From: an uncultured Candidatus Pelagibacter sp.
GTDB taxonomy: Bacteria > Pseudomonadota > Alphaproteobacteria > Pelagibacterales > Pelagibacteraceae
Length of the DNA: 64,000 nt
Assembly: GCF_943788075.1 (NCBI RefSeq)
Contig: NZ_CALSOW010000002.1
Span: 1-64,000, forward strand
Direction: 5' to 3'
The translations under genes were made by a program, and so were the position numbers. Positions 40,588 through 51,435 of this stretch are shown piece after piece; positions within the stretch are counted from its first letter, which is position 1, and each line of letters opens with the position of its first letter. The notes below the pieces were generated by a model. The model did no database searches and was not told where the DNA came from. It was given only the letters and a program-made list of their open reading frames with translations.

Positions 40588-40633
40588 GCTAAACATATAT
40601 TTTCAAAGATATAAATTAAAGGTATAACTAGTT

Positions 40634-41473
40634 ATGATCTATCGTAATTATTTTTATTTTTTTATAATTATTTTGTTTTGTTTTTCTTGTTCAAAAAAAG
40701 AAATTGAAAAATCTAATATTAATGAAGTAAATTTAGAGTCTCAAATGATAGAAGCATACGAGGAAGGATTGAAGGAATTAGAAGCTGGTGATGTACTGTT
40801 TGCAGCAAAAAAATTTAACGAGGCAGAAACTTTATTTCCACAATCAGAGTATGCTCCAAAATCTGCATTGATGGCAGCCTATTCATATTATTCTCAAAAT
40901 TATTATGGAGATGCAATGGCTGAATTAATAAGATTTTTGAGAATTTATCCTAACCATAAAGATATTGCTTATGCAGAATATTTATTAGGATTGTGTTATT
41001 ATGAACAGATTATTGATGCAAAAAAAGATCTTCAATCCATTGTAAATGCAAAAGCAACTTTTGAAAGTCTTATATCAAAGTATCCTGATACAGAATTTGC
41101 AACTGATGCAATATTTAAAATTGATCTTATTAATGAAATTCTTGCCGGTAAAGAAATGTTTATAGGAAGATACTATTTTGATAAAAAAAAATGGATTTCA
41201 GCAATAAACAGATTTAGAGTTGTTGTTGATGAATATGAGACCACTATATATGTGGAGGAAGCCATCCATAGATTGGTTGAAATCTATTATACCCTAGGAA
41301 TCGAAACAGAAGCAAAAAAATATGCTAATTTATTAGGATATAATTACCAGTCATCCGAGTGGTATGAAAAATCTTTTAGTGTATTTAACAGAAATTATAA
41401 AAAGAATACAATAAAAGATATCAAAAAAGAAAATAATTCTATAATAGAAAAATTTAAGTCTCTATTCAGCTGA
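40634..41473 (+). CDS. bamD: Outer-membrane assembly lipoprotein BamD (ComL)
   Basis: 279 aa with an N-terminal hydrophobic segment ending FCFSCSKKE; the cysteine is the likely lipidation site although the lipobox is atypical. TPR-like repeats follow: YEEGLKELEAGDVLFAAKKF, NEAETLFPQSEYAPKSALM, YGDAMAELIRFLRIYPNH, AYAEYLLGLCYYEQI, SKYPDTEFATDA. BamD is the essential lipoprotein partner of BamA in outer-membrane protein insertion. It lies 1 bp from ligA, as often seen in alphaproteobacteria. Confidence 0.92.
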   Translation: MIYRNYFYFFIIILFCFSCSKKEIEKSNINEVNLESQMIEAYEEGLKELEAGDVLFAAKKFNEAETLFPQSEYAPKSALMAAYSYYSQNYYGDAMAELIRFLRIYPNHKDIAYAEYLLGLCYYEQIIDAKKDLQSIVNAKATFESLISKYPDTEFATDAIFKIDLINEILAGKEMFIGRYYFDKKKWISAINRFRVVVDEYETTIYVEEAIHRLVEIYYTLGIETEAKKYANLLGYNYQSSEWYEKSFSVFNRNYKKNTIKDIKKENNSIIEKFKSLFS

Positions 41474-41474
41474 G

Positions 41475-43505
41475 ATGAATAAAAAAAAAATAGAATCTGA
41501 GTATAAAAAAAAAATAAATTTATTAACTACTTATAATAAAAATTATTATGATGCTAGTAAACCATTAGTATCAGATAAAAAATATGATGAATTAAAAAAT
41601 AGTATTTTAATTTTAGAAAGTAAATATTCTTTTCTTAATTCTGAAACATCACCGTCAAAAGTTGTTGGATTTAAACCATCTAAAAATTTCCAAAAGATAG
41701 CTCATAGAGCCCCAATGTTATCTTTGGCAAATGCTTTTGAAAGAGAAGATTTAATTAATTTTGAAAAAAAAATATTAAATTTTCTGTCTAAAAATAAGGA
41801 TTACCAGCTTTCTTATAGTGCAGAGCCAAAGATAGACGGAATATCAGCCTCATTAATATACAAAAATGGTGAGTTTAAAATTGGATTATCAAGAGGTGAT
41901 GGAAAAGAAGGTGAGGACATAACAGCTAATCTTGCAACTATAAAAGATATTCCAAAAAAAATTCAGTCTAAAGATTTTCCTGAGGAAATTGATATTAGGG
42001 GCGAAGTATTTATACAAAATAGTGATTTTAAAAATTTAAAAGAAAAATTTGCAAATCCAAGAAATGCTGCATCAGGATCATTACGACAAAAAAATCCTGA
42101 TGAAACAAAAAAAATTCCCTTAAAATTTATTGCCTATACATTTGGTTATGAAAAAGGTCTTAAAGCAAAAAATCAGAAAGATTTTTTAAAAAATTTAGAT
42201 GATTGGGGTTTTAAAACAAATCCTTTAAATAGACTATTTGTAGGTGTTGATAATTTATTGATTAATTATTCCAGGATAGAAAAGGACAGGACAAAAATTG
42301 ATTTTGATATTGATGGTATAGTTTATAAAATTAATAACTTTGAACTTCAAAAAAGACTTGGGAACGTTGCAAATTCACCAAGGTGGGCTATTGCTCATAA
42401 ATTTGCTTCTAACAAAGCAATATCTAAAATTCTTAATATTGAAATTCAAATTGGAAGAACTGGAGCTTTGACACCAGTTGCAAAAATCAAACCAATTAAT
42501 ATAGGAGGGGTTATTGTATCTAATGCAACTCTGCATAATGAAGACGAAATTGATAGAAAAGATATCAGAATTGGTGATTTAGCAACCATAGAAAGAGCAG
42601 GGGATGTAATACCCCACATACTTTCAGTTGATAAAATCAAGAGAGATAAAAAATTAACAAAATTTATTTTTCCACAAAAATGCCCATCGTGTGGTTCAAA
42701 AACAATCAAAGAATTTAATAATATTACTAAAAAAGAAGATGCAGTGAGAAGGTGTTCTAGCGAGGGATATGATTGTGAGAAAATTGCAATAGAAAAATTA
42801 AAACATTTTGTCTCAAAAGATGCATTTAATATTGATGGATTTGGAAAAAAAATTGTAGAGAACTTTTGGAGCCTCAATTTAATAAAATTACCACACGATA
42901 TATTTAATTTAGATTTTACAAAGATAGAAAATCTTGAAGGTTGGGGCAGACAATCAATGGAAAATTTAAAATATTCAATTAATCAAAGAAAAAATATTTC
43001 TTTAGAAAGATTAATCTACTCATTAGGTATTAGACATATTGGTTTAGAAAATGCAAAAATTTTGTCAAAATATTTTAAATCATTTTCAAAGTTTATTAGT
43101 TTTTCAAATGGAGCAATTTTAGATGATATACTTAATATTGATGGGATTGGAGAAACTCAGTTGAAGTCGGTTAAAAATTTTTTTGATAATAAAACTAATA
43201 TAGATATTTTGAAAAAATTACAAAAAATTTTAAAAGTAAAAGATGCTGCAAATAAAGATAAAAATGGACTATTAAATGAAAAAACATTTATGGTAACTGG
43301 AAAGCTAAATGGCATCAGTAGAGCAGAGGTAAAATCTTTAATAGAAGAAAACTCTGGCACTTCAGTGAGTACTGTAACTAAAAAATTAAATTATTTAATT
43401 ATTGGTGAAAAACCAACTAAAAAAAAAATTGATAAAGCTAAAGAATTTAATGTTACAATATTAAATCAAAGTGGATTTTTAAAAATGTTAAATATAACTA
43501 GCTAA
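41475..43505 (+). CDS. ligA: NAD-dependent DNA ligase
   Basis: 676 aa. It seals nicks using NAD. Order: domain Ia (YDASKPLVSDKKYDELK), the adenylation Lys in AEPKIDGISASLIY (about residue 117), RGEVFI, DGIVYKIN, OB fold (RTGALTPVAKI), a four-Cys zinc finger (CPSCG and RCSSEGYDCEK), helix-hairpin-helix repeats (GIRHIGLENAKIL, IDGIGETQLKSV) and a C-terminal BRCT domain (FMVTGKLNGISRAEVKSLI). The 3' end overlaps the convergent peptidase gene by 18 bp. Confidence 0.97.
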   Translation: MNKKKIESEYKKKINLLTTYNKNYYDASKPLVSDKKYDELKNSILILESKYSFLNSETSPSKVVGFKPSKNFQKIAHRAPMLSLANAFEREDLINFEKKILNFLSKNKDYQLSYSAEPKIDGISASLIYKNGEFKIGLSRGDGKEGEDITANLATIKDIPKKIQSKDFPEEIDIRGEVFIQNSDFKNLKEKFANPRNAASGSLRQKNPDETKKIPLKFIAYTFGYEKGLKAKNQKDFLKNLDDWGFKTNPLNRLFVGVDNLLINYSRIEKDRTKIDFDIDGIVYKINNFELQKRLGNVANSPRWAIAHKFASNKAISKILNIEIQIGRTGALTPVAKIKPINIGGVIVSNATLHNEDEIDRKDIRIGDLATIERAGDVIPHILSVDKIKRDKKLTKFIFPQKCPSCGSKTIKEFNNITKKEDAVRRCSSEGYDCEKIAIEKLKHFVSKDAFNIDGFGKKIVENFWSLNLIKLPHDIFNLDFTKIENLEGWGRQSMENLKYSINQRKNISLERLIYSLGIRHIGLENAKILSKYFKSFSKFISFSNGAILDDILNIDGIGETQLKSVKNFFDNKTNIDILKKLQKILKVKDAANKDKNGLLNEKTFMVTGKLNGISRAEVKSLIEENSGTSVSTVTKKLNYLIIGEKPTKKKIDKAKEFNVTILNQSGFLKMLNITS

Positions 43506-45182
43506 CCATTTTCTCTCATTTAGAGAAAGATATTTTGAAAGTTTTGAATAAACATCTAAATGATATTTGAAAAGATAATTTTTTTCTGATTTTGATAAAA
43601 GATCATAATTAATTAAATCTTTTTCTATTGGAGCAAGAGTTAAATTTTCAAAAAAAATTTTTTTCTTAATTTTTTTAACAAAAACAAGGTTTTCTATTCT
43701 TATACCATACGAACCTTTTTTATAATAACCCGGTTCATTACTTAAAATCATACCTTCTTGAATTTTGACTTTATTTAGTTTGGAGATTGATTGAGGTCCT
43801 TCATGTACATTTAAAAAGAAACCAACACCATGCCCTGTACCATGAGCGTAATCTAATTTACTTTCATTCAAATATTTTCTGGCTCTTTTATCTATTTTTA
43901 GTCCTGTATTATCCAATCTTAAATCAGTATTTGCTACAGCTATATGTCCCTTTAATACTTTAGTGTAAATATTCTTGATACTCGGTTTTGGTTTTGTAAA
44001 ACAGATAGTTCTAGTGACATCAGTGGTGCCATAATTATATTGACCACCAGAGTCACATAAAAAAATATCATTTTTTCTTATTATTCTACAACTTCCTTTT
44101 TTGGCTCTATAATGAACAATGGCACCATTTTCCCCAGCTCCTGCAATTGTTTCAAAACTTGGATATAAATATTTGTTACTTTTTTTTCTAAATTTTTCTA
44201 ATTTTATCTGAGCATCAACTTCTGTAATTTTTTTTTTATTAACTTTTTTAATCCAATAAATAAATTTTGTTAGTGCTACACCATCTATAACATGAGATTT
44301 AATCATATTATTAATTTCAGTATTATTTTTTATAGCTTTTAAAATATAAGTTGGATCTTCTCTTTTTATAATCTTAAATTTAGATTTGATAATATTTTCA
44401 TAAAAAATAGAACAAGATTTATTATCAATTATGAAGTTTTTACCACTTAAAGTTATAATTTTTTTTGGTAAATCATTTGTGATCATTAATTGAGTCTTAT
44501 TAATTATTTTTTCCTTAATTAGTTTTTTAGCTTTTTGTGTTTCTGTTATTAAAAAGATTTTTTTTGACTTGTTAATGATTAATCTTGAATTTGGTACAGG
44601 ACTATTTGGACCATCACCACCTCTAATGTTTAAAATCCAAGCCACATTTTCTGGGGCAGATACAAATAGATTATCTGCTTTATTTTTTTTTAAGTAATTT
44701 ATAATTTTATTTATTTTTGATTTACTATTTTCTCCAATAATTTCATCTTTGAGTGAAAAAAAAGGAATATTTTTTGTTATTCTAGGGTTTTTTATTTCAT
44801 CAATTAAGTTATTCGTCAAAAACTTAATTTTGTTATGTTTTAAAAAATAATTATTTATTTGGTGATGTGTAAATAGTTTTGGGTCTATCCCTAGTTTTAG
44901 ATTTTTAAACAAATCACAATTAATTATTTTTTCGTAGCTAATAATTTTAAAATATTTTCCACTCTCTTTTTCGCTTTGAATGGTGTATCGACCATCTGTA
45001 AACAAATAGTTCTTATTTTTTAAAACAATAGCCAAACCAGCAGAGCCAGTAAAATTTGATATAATTTTTAATCTATTTATTTTTGAATATTCTGTAAAAT
45101 AATCATCATTTTTTGGTATAATATATCCATCGATACCGTATTTTTTAAATTTTTTTCTTAACTCTTTTACTTCTTTGTTCAT
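43488..45182 (-). CDS. pepP: Xaa-Pro aminopeptidase (M24B)
   Basis: 564-aa three-domain aminopeptidase P. The C-terminal pita-bread domain holds the dimetal ligands: CDSGGQYNYGTTDVTRTI (two Asp), GTGHGVGFFLNVHEGPQ (His), LSNEPGYY (Glu) and GIRIENLVFV (Glu). The YLSLNERKWLASYI tail is typical of the long eukaryote-like/alphaproteobacterial form. It removes N-terminal residues preceding proline. The start overlaps the uvrD stop by 4 bp. Confidence 0.93.
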   Translation of the reverse strand: MNKEVKELRKKFKKYGIDGYIIPKNDDYFTEYSKINRLKIISNFTGSAGLAIVLKNKNYLFTDGRYTIQSEKESGKYFKIISYEKIINCDLFKNLKLGIDPKLFTHHQINNYFLKHNKIKFLTNNLIDEIKNPRITKNIPFFSLKDEIIGENSKSKINKIINYLKKNKADNLFVSAPENVAWILNIRGGDGPNSPVPNSRLIINKSKKIFLITETQKAKKLIKEKIINKTQLMITNDLPKKIITLSGKNFIIDNKSCSIFYENIIKSKFKIIKREDPTYILKAIKNNTEINNMIKSHVIDGVALTKFIYWIKKVNKKKITEVDAQIKLEKFRKKSNKYLYPSFETIAGAGENGAIVHYRAKKGSCRIIRKNDIFLCDSGGQYNYGTTDVTRTICFTKPKPSIKNIYTKVLKGHIAVANTDLRLDNTGLKIDKRARKYLNESKLDYAHGTGHGVGFFLNVHEGPQSISKLNKVKIQEGMILSNEPGYYKKGSYGIRIENLVFVKKIKKKIFFENLTLAPIEKDLINYDLLSKSEKNYLFKYHLDVYSKLSKYLSLNERKWLASYI

Positions 45183-47215
45183 TTAATTCTCTTTTGATAT
45201 CTTATCCATCCAGGGCTTCTTGTGCCTTCTTCAATTTCAAAATCTTGATTAAAATCAAAATCTTGATCATCGTCAACCTCTTCATCAAAAAAAGAATTTT
45301 TTTCTAAATGTTTTTCTGGCAATTCTTCTATAAATCTTGAGGCCATGCTATCAATCCAATCACCTTGGTAAAACCTATTCATTGAAAATGAAATTATAGC
45401 TTTTTTTTTTGCTCTTGTAATTCCAACATAAGCTAAACGACGTTCTTCTTCTAAACCATTTTGGCCTTTTTCCTCAATTGATTTTTGATGAGGAAATAAA
45501 CCTTCTTCCCAACCAGGAAGAAAAACTACATCAAATTCAAGTCCTTTTGCTGCATGCATGGTCATCATATTAATCTTTTCCCCATCCCATTCTTGATCAA
45601 TTGAAGTTGCAAGGGAAACGTGTTCTAAAAAGCTTTCTAGATTGTCAAATTCTTTCATTGCACTTAATAATTCTTTAATATTTTCCAATCTATTCTCATT
45701 ATCTAAATCTTTTTTATTTTTAAGCATTGCCGAGTAACCAGACTCGTCCAAAACTATTTGTAGCAATTTTATATGATTAATTTTTTTTATATTAAGGTCA
45801 TTTCTCCATTTATTTAATGCATTAAGAAAAAAACTAAGACCTATTTTTGTTTTTGGTTTAATCAAATTTTGCTCAATCATTTTATTTGCTGCAGACTCTA
45901 AACTTAAATTATTATCTTTTCCAAACTCATGAACACTTTTTAAGGTAGTATCCCCGATGGATCTTTTGGGATTATTGACAATTCTTTCAAAAGCAAGGTC
46001 ATCTTTTTCTTGATGAATTAATCTTAAATAGGCAACACAATCTTTAATTTCAGCCCTTTCATAAAATTTTGTTCCTCCCAAAATTCTGTAAGGCATACCA
46101 ATTTTAAGAAATCTTTCTTCAAATTCTCTTGTTTGAAATATAGCTCTAACTAAAATGGCCATTTCATTAAATGAATATTTCTTTTTTAATTTTTTTTCTA
46201 TTTCATCTGAAATTCCAATTGCTTCATCTTTTCCATTTTTAAAACAATTTAGTTTGACTAAATCTCCTTCTTCCATAGTAGTGGTAAGCGTTTTGCCGAC
46301 TCTATTTTGATTATTTGAGATTAGATTTGAAGCAACTGATAAAATATTCTGGGAAGATCTATAATTTTGTTCAAGCCTAATTACTTTCGTGTTTTCGTAT
46401 ACTTGATCAAATTCTAAAAAATTTTTAATTTCCGCACCCCTCCAACTATAAATAGATTGATCATCATCTCCTACACAACATAAATTTTTGGTTTTTTCAG
46501 ATAATAAGCTTAACCATTTGCTTTGAATAAAATTAGTATCTTGATATTCATCAACTAAAATATATTTAAAGTTTGTTGTATAGATTTGTCTTATATCAGG
46601 ATAATTTTCTAAAATTTTTACAGTATGTAAAATTAAGTCACCAAAATCACATGAATTTAAATCTATTAATTTTTGTTGATAAATTTTATACAAGGGAAGT
46701 ATAGTTTTTTCATAAACATCTTTATTGTTTACTATAACTTCAGATGGGTAATATCCTTTATTTTTCCATCTATCAATTATTGCTAATATAAATCTAGGTG
46801 CTAATTGCTTGATATCAATATTTTCACTTTTACATATATTTTTAATAAGTCTTGTTTGGTCATCAGTATCTATAATGGTAAAATTTGAATTTAGATTTAC
46901 AGCGGTTGCGTGTTTTCTCAATATTTTTGCACAAATTGAATGAAATGTTCCAAGCCAAGAAAGACCAGTTGCGGCTGAACCAAGCATCTTACTCACTCTT
47001 GTTTGCATTTCTTTTGCAGCTTTGTTTGTAAAAGTTACTGACAAGATTTGATTAGGAAATGCCTTCTTTTCTCTAATTATATGAGCAATTCTTGAAGTCA
47101 GAACCTTTGTTTTTCCAGATCCTGCACCTGCAACTATTAATAAAGGCCCATCTAAATATAAAACAGCTTCTTTTTGAGCATTATTTAGATTTTCTAAATA
47201 ATCAGAGTTTATCAT
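45179..47215 (-). CDS. uvrD: UvrD/PcrA-type DNA helicase
   Basis: 678-aa superfamily 1A 3'-5' helicase for excision and mismatch repair. Motifs: LNNAQKEAVLYLDGP (Q motif), VAGAGSGKTKVLTSRI (I), SVTFTNKAAKEM (Ia), YILVDEYQDTN (II), GDDDQSIYSWRGA (III), LEQNYRSSQNIL (IV), MMTMHAAKGLEFDVVFLPG (V) and EERRLAYVGITRAKK (VI). The acidic C-terminal tail (DEEVDDDQDFDFNQDFEIEEG) is followed by a short basic end. Divergent from the AsmA-like gene with a 32-bp spacer. Confidence 0.95.
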   Translation of the reverse strand: MINSDYLENLNNAQKEAVLYLDGPLLIVAGAGSGKTKVLTSRIAHIIREKKAFPNQILSVTFTNKAAKEMQTRVSKMLGSAATGLSWLGTFHSICAKILRKHATAVNLNSNFTIIDTDDQTRLIKNICKSENIDIKQLAPRFILAIIDRWKNKGYYPSEVIVNNKDVYEKTILPLYKIYQQKLIDLNSCDFGDLILHTVKILENYPDIRQIYTTNFKYILVDEYQDTNFIQSKWLSLLSEKTKNLCCVGDDDQSIYSWRGAEIKNFLEFDQVYENTKVIRLEQNYRSSQNILSVASNLISNNQNRVGKTLTTTMEEGDLVKLNCFKNGKDEAIGISDEIEKKLKKKYSFNEMAILVRAIFQTREFEERFLKIGMPYRILGGTKFYERAEIKDCVAYLRLIHQEKDDLAFERIVNNPKRSIGDTTLKSVHEFGKDNNLSLESAANKMIEQNLIKPKTKIGLSFFLNALNKWRNDLNIKKINHIKLLQIVLDESGYSAMLKNKKDLDNENRLENIKELLSAMKEFDNLESFLEHVSLATSIDQEWDGEKINMMTMHAAKGLEFDVVFLPGWEEGLFPHQKSIEEKGQNGLEEERRLAYVGITRAKKKAIISFSMNRFYQGDWIDSMASRFIEELPEKHLEKNSFFDEEVDDDQDFDFNQDFEIEEGTRSPGWIRYQKRIK

Positions 47216-47247
47216 TTAAAATATTTCATTATAAGTTTCATAGTTTT

Positions 47248-48786
47248 ATGAATAATCATAATTATTTTGTTAAAAATTTAGCTAAGTTAAACATCTTTCT
47301 AAATACTCAATTAAAGAAAAATTTAAACAAATTTAACAACTTTATAAATAGTCAATTAGAAAAAAATTTAAACAAATTAAATTTTATTTTTAAAAAAGAC
47401 AAGTTGTTAGCTTTATTAAGCTTAAAAAGAATTTTTCTCTTTAATCTGGTCTTATTTGTCTCTTTTTCTTCATATTTATCTATACCCCATTTATATGATA
47501 ATAAAAAAATAGTTGCCAATGTTAAGAATCAGTTATCTGAAAATTTAAATTTAGATTTTAATTTATCAAATAATTATAAATATAATTTATTTCCTAGACC
47601 TAATTTTGAATTTAAAGCTGGTTCATTTCTAAACCAAGTAGAAAGTTCTGGAGAGGTTAAAATCTATATTTCTCCTAAATACTTATTATTTCCAAACAAA
47701 ATTAAAATATTAGATGTTATCCTTAATAAAACAAATTTTAATTTGAATAAAAAAAATTATAATTTTTTTACTAAACTTTTAAATAGCAATTTTTCTAATT
47801 TTAATCTTAAAATCAAGGATAGTAATATCTTTTATAAAAATATTGTAAATGATGTTTTGTTTATAAATAGAATTAAAGATTTAAAATATTTTTATGACAT
47901 TAAAAATTTAGAAAACGTTTTATTATCCAAGAATGAAATTTTTAATATATTTTATGAAATTAAAGTCACAGATGACCCAATCAATGAGAAGATTATAAGT
48001 AAAGTAAATTTTAAATTTATTAATCTTCAGATTGAAAATAGTTATAATTATTCATCTTATAAAAAAAATGGATTAATAGAATTAATTTATAATAAAAATA
48101 AGAGTGAAGGAGTTTACAACCTTGAAAAAAATACTTTTAATTTTAATTATTTAGATAAATCAAAAAATCAAAATTATAAATATAATGGCTCTATAAGTTT
48201 AAAACCATTTTTTTCAGAATTTTCTGGTGAACTTAATGAGCTAAGTTCAGATATATTATTAAATTCAAATTCAATTTTGGTTCAATTACTAAAGACAGGG
48301 ATACTCAATAATGATAATTTAAATATAAATACAAAAATTAATGCAAAACAAATCTCTTCTTTTAGAGATGTAACTAATTTGTTATTGAGTGCTAAAATAA
48401 GTGAAGGTTTGGTAGACATAAATGAAACTCAGCTTGAATTAAAAAACTATGCTGATTTTAAAATAACTGATAGTTTGATTTATACGGATAATAATAATTT
48501 AATTTTAGATGCTTTAATCTCAATAAACATTAAAGATTCTAACGAGGTTTATAAGATTTTTCAAACTCCACTTAAAAATAGAAAAAAAATTACAAAAATT
48601 CAATTCAATTTAATTTATAACTTTGATCAGCAGACTGCTAATTTAAATTCAATTAAAGTTAATGATGTTATTAATAAGAATGTAAATGAAACTTTAAATC
48701 AACTTATTTTTAAAGGTACCAAGCTTCAAAATAGAATTTATATAAAAAATCTAGCAAACAAAGCTATTGAAGGTTATTCAGGATAG
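47248..48786 (+). CDS. AsmA-like membrane-anchored protein
   Basis: About 512 aa from the ATG at 47248; the frame is open further upstream, but that part lies antisense to uvrD. The N-terminus has a tandem 15-residue repeat rich in Asn/Lys/Leu (about residues 18-47), then one TM helix (about 63-80). A long beta-rich, Asn/Lys-rich periplasmic region follows ([23 protein letters not shown], the AsmA-type entry motif; [20 protein letters not shown]). Large AsmA-family proteins are now linked to inter-membrane lipid transport. The end overlaps the convergent fumC by 13 bp. Confidence 0.75.
   Translation: MNNHNYFVKNLAKLNIFLNTQLKKNLNKFNNFINSQLEKNLNKLNFIFKKDKLLALLSLKRIFLFNLVLFVSFSSYLSIPHLYDNKKIVANVKNQLSENLNLDFNLSNNYKYNLFPRPNFEFKAGSFLNQVESSGEVKIYISPKYLLFPNKIKILDVILNKTNFNLNKKNYNFFTKLLNSNFSNFNLKIKDSNIFYKNIVNDVLFINRIKDLKYFYDIKNLENVLLSKNEIFNIFYEIKVTDDPINEKIISKVNFKFINLQIENSYNYSSYKKNGLIELIYNKNKSEGVYNLEKNTFNFNYLDKSKNQNYKYNGSISLKPFFSEFSGELNELSSDILLNSNSILVQLLKTGILNNDNLNINTKINAKQISSFRDVTNLLLSAKISEGLVDINETQLELKNYADFKITDSLIYTDNNNLILDALISINIKDSNEVYKIFQTPLKNRKKITKIQFNLIYNFDQQTANLNSIKVNDVINKNVNETLNQLIFKGTKLQNRIYIKNLANKAIEGYSG
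47301..47390 (+). repeat. Tandem 45-bp repeat in the AsmA-like N-terminus
   Basis: Two adjacent 45-bp units (about 47301-47345 and 47346-47390), each containing a close variant of AAATACTCAATTAAAG followed by AATTTAAACAAATT. They encode [16 protein letters not shown] and [17 protein letters not shown], so the unit is in frame (15 codons). Confidence 0.6.
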
Positions 48787-50163
48787 ATCATTTTTTTAGG
48801 ATCTACTATTTTATCATAGTCCTTTTCACTTATAAGACCTGTCTTTAATGTTTCAAATTTTAGTGTGGTGTCATTCTTAAGAGCCGTCTTTGCAATTCTT
48901 GCTGCATTATCATAGCCAATTTTAGGAGCCAAAGCCGTAACAAGCATTAGTGAATTATCTAAATGTTCTTGGATTTTTTTTTTATTAGCTTTTATTCCTT
49001 TTACACAATATAGGGCAAAATTTTTAGTACTGTCAGCTATTAAGTCAATAGATTGTAAAATGTTATGTGCGATCAAAGGCTTAAAAACATTTAGTTCAAA
49101 ATGCCCATGTGATCCTGCAATAGTGATACCATTATGATTACCAATTACTTTGACACAAACCATAGTGACTGCTTCACACTGAGTAGGATTAACTTTTCCT
49201 GGCATAATTGAAGAACCTGGTTCATTTTCAGGCAATATAAGTTCACCATATCCAGCTCTAGGACCAGATCCTAAAAATCTAATATCATTGGAAATTTTCA
49301 TTAAAGCTACAGCACATGTATTTAACGTTCCTGAAAAATTCACAATTGAATCATGAGCTGCAAGTTCAGCAAATTTATTTGCACTAGGTTTAAAGGGAAT
49401 TTTTGTAAATTTAGCAATTTCTTTAACTATCTTCTTATCAAAATTTTTTCTTGAATTTATGCCGGTACCAACAGCTGTACCACCTTGTGCAAGATATAAA
49501 ATTTCTTTTAATGCATGCTCTATTCTTTCAATACTTTTTTTAACTTGTGTATGATAGCCAGAAAATTCTTGTCCAAGTGACAAGGGTGTAGCATCTTGTA
49601 AATGAGTTCTTCCAATTTTCACTATATTTTTAAACTCGCTTGATTTTTTTCTTTAGTTCTTTTTCTAAAATTTTTAAATTTGGTAATAATTTTTTTAAAG
49701 TTTCTTCTGCTACAGAAATATGCATTGCAGTTGGGAAAACATCATTTGTTGATTGAGATTTATTTACATGATCGTTAGGGTGAACTGGTTTTTTAGTTCC
49801 TTTTTTACCACCTAGAATTTCTATTGCCCTGTTAGCTATTACCTCATTAACATTCATGTTTGTTTGAGTTCCTGAGCCTGTTTGCCATACTTTAAGAGGA
49901 AAATTTTCATCTAATTTTCCTTTTATCACTTCATCAGAGGCTTTAATAATTACTTTAGAAATTTTATTTGAAATTAACTTATCTTTAGAATGAACGATTG
50001 CAGCCGACCTTTTAATTATAGCTATAGATTTAATTATTGAAATATTTACTAGTATTTTGCCAATATTGAAAAATTTGTTAGATCGTTGTGTTGATGCTCC
50101 CCAATATTTATTATTAGGAACATTTACACTTCCAATACTATCGAATTCTTTTCTTAATTTCAT
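48774..50163 (-). CDS. fumC: Fumarate hydratase class II, one frameshift
   Basis: Tetrameric fumarase of about 463 aa interconverting fumarate and malate in the TCA cycle. Seen: [15 protein letters not shown] at the N-terminus, [38 protein letters not shown], then after a shift near 49630 [29 protein letters not shown] and the signature [16 protein letters not shown] (catalytic Ser loop). Only one base is needed to restore the frame. Confidence 0.94.
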
Positions 50164-50229
50164 TGATTAATTTATAAGTAATAAATAATTATAACATACA
50201 ATAATTTTAAAAAAACTTACAGGAGCAAA

Positions 50230-50601
50230 ATGTCAAATTTTAATAAAGTTGGAACTTTTATGAAAACTTTTGGTCAAGAGGTCAAAATGAAACCTTCATT
50301 TAGTAGTGAAAAAATTAATAAATTAAGAATAGATCTTATAAAAGAGGAATTAGATGAACTTCAAGAAGCAATGAAAAACAGTGATTTATTAGAAGTTGCT
50401 GATGCACTTACAGATATTTTGTATGTAACCTATGGGGCAGGTCATGCCTTTGGAATTGATTTAGATAAATGTTTTGATGAGGTTCAAAATTCTAACATGA
50501 GTAAACTGGGCGAAAATGGTGAGCCAATTTATAATGAGTCAGGAAAAGTAATGAAAGGCCCAAATTATTTTAAACCTAATTTATCAAAATTTGTATCTTA
50601 G
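50230..50601 (+). CDS. MazG-like / PRA-PH-type nucleotide pyrophosphohydrolase
   Basis: 123-aa all-alpha NTP-PPase-like protein. Metal-binding acidic motifs: LIKEELDELQEAM (ExxE) and LLEVADALTDILYVTYG (ExxD region). It then has HAFGIDLDKCFDEVQNSNMSKLG, the pattern of stand-alone PRA-PH-like proteins, and ends with a YNESGKVMKGPNYFKP segment. It probably hydrolyses a nucleotide to monophosphate and pyrophosphate; the substrate is unknown. It stands alone between two minus-strand genes. ACAGGAGC provides the ribosome-binding site. Confidence 0.8.
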   Translation: MSNFNKVGTFMKTFGQEVKMKPSFSSEKINKLRIDLIKEELDELQEAMKNSDLLEVADALTDILYVTYGAGHAFGIDLDKCFDEVQNSNMSKLGENGEPIYNESGKVMKGPNYFKPNLSKFVS

Positions 50602-51431
50602 ATTTCTAATTTAAAATCAATAGCTGCAGCACTATGAGTTATACTTCCAATAGAAATTCTATTTACACCTGTTTTAGCAACTCTTTTAACTGTTTTTAAA
50701 TTGATGTTTCCTGAAGCTTCAGTTTCGTAATATTTTTTTACAATTTTAATACCTGCTTTTAGATTTTTAACTGACATATTATCAAACAAAACAGTATTAA
50801 ATTTTAGACCCATTATTTCATTGAGTTGTTTTAAATTATCAACTTCAACTGTTATTTTTCGTCCTTTTTTATTTTTAATAGCCAATAAAACTAAGTTTTT
50901 AACATTTGATGAAGCAATATGATTATCTTTAATTAAAAATTCATCACTTAGATTAAAACGATGATTAGTGCCTCCACCTAACTTGACAGCATACTTTTGA
51001 ATAACCCTCGTATTTGGAATAGTTTTACGAGTACAACAAATTTTACATTTCTTTCCAGCAAGTTTGACAAATTTATTTGTTTTTGTAGCAATACCTGAAA
51101 TATGAGATAAAAAATTTAGAGCAATTCTTTCAGCAATTAAAATATTTCTGGCATTTCCTTCAATAGTAGCAATTAAAGAACCTTTTTTTACATTAGATCC
51201 ATCTTGTTTTTTAATTTGAAATTTAATTTTATTATCAACTAAATTGAAAGCTTGTTTTGCAAACAACAAACCACCAACAATTGCATTTTCATTTGAAATA
51301 ATTTTTACTTTAATAATTTTATTATTTTTTACTAAACTTGATGTGATGTCTCCAGAGGGATAGAGATCTTCATTCAGTGCCCTCTTAACTGTGTTACGAA
51401 TAAAATCTTTGCTGAGTTTTATTTTTGACAC
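50598..51431 (-). CDS. nadC: Nicotinate-nucleotide pyrophosphorylase (quinolinate phosphoribosyltransferase)
   Basis: 277 aa. It converts quinolinate and PRPP to nicotinate mononucleotide. Motifs: NEDLYPSGDITSSLV, ERIALNFLSHISGIATKT, CCTRKTIPNTRVIQKYAVKLGGGTNH-type region (Arg and His contacts), FLIKDNHI, VEVDNLKQLNEI and the SGNINLKTV/GVNRISIGSITHSA end. It lies 4 bp downstream of nadA, forming a nadA-nadC operon; no nadB is present in the window. Confidence 0.94.
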   Translation of the reverse strand: MSKIKLSKDFIRNTVKRALNEDLYPSGDITSSLVKNNKIIKVKIISNENAIVGGLLFAKQAFNLVDNKIKFQIKKQDGSNVKKGSLIATIEGNARNILIAERIALNFLSHISGIATKTNKFVKLAGKKCKICCTRKTIPNTRVIQKYAVKLGGGTNHRFNLSDEFLIKDNHIASSNVKNLVLLAIKNKKGRKITVEVDNLKQLNEIMGLKFNTVLFDNMSVKNLKAGIKIVKKYYETEASGNINLKTVKRVAKTGVNRISIGSITHSAAAIDFKLEI

Positions 51432-51435
51432 TTAG

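Noticed and set aside
42446-42877. 143-aa open frame antisense to ligA
   Set aside because: It covers the OB-fold and zinc-finger coding region of LigA, whose frame is clearly the real one.
49622-49640. Two-gene fumarase with separate subunits
   Set aside because: The halves match the start and end of one class II fumarase and are rejoined by one base, in line with the other frame breaks.
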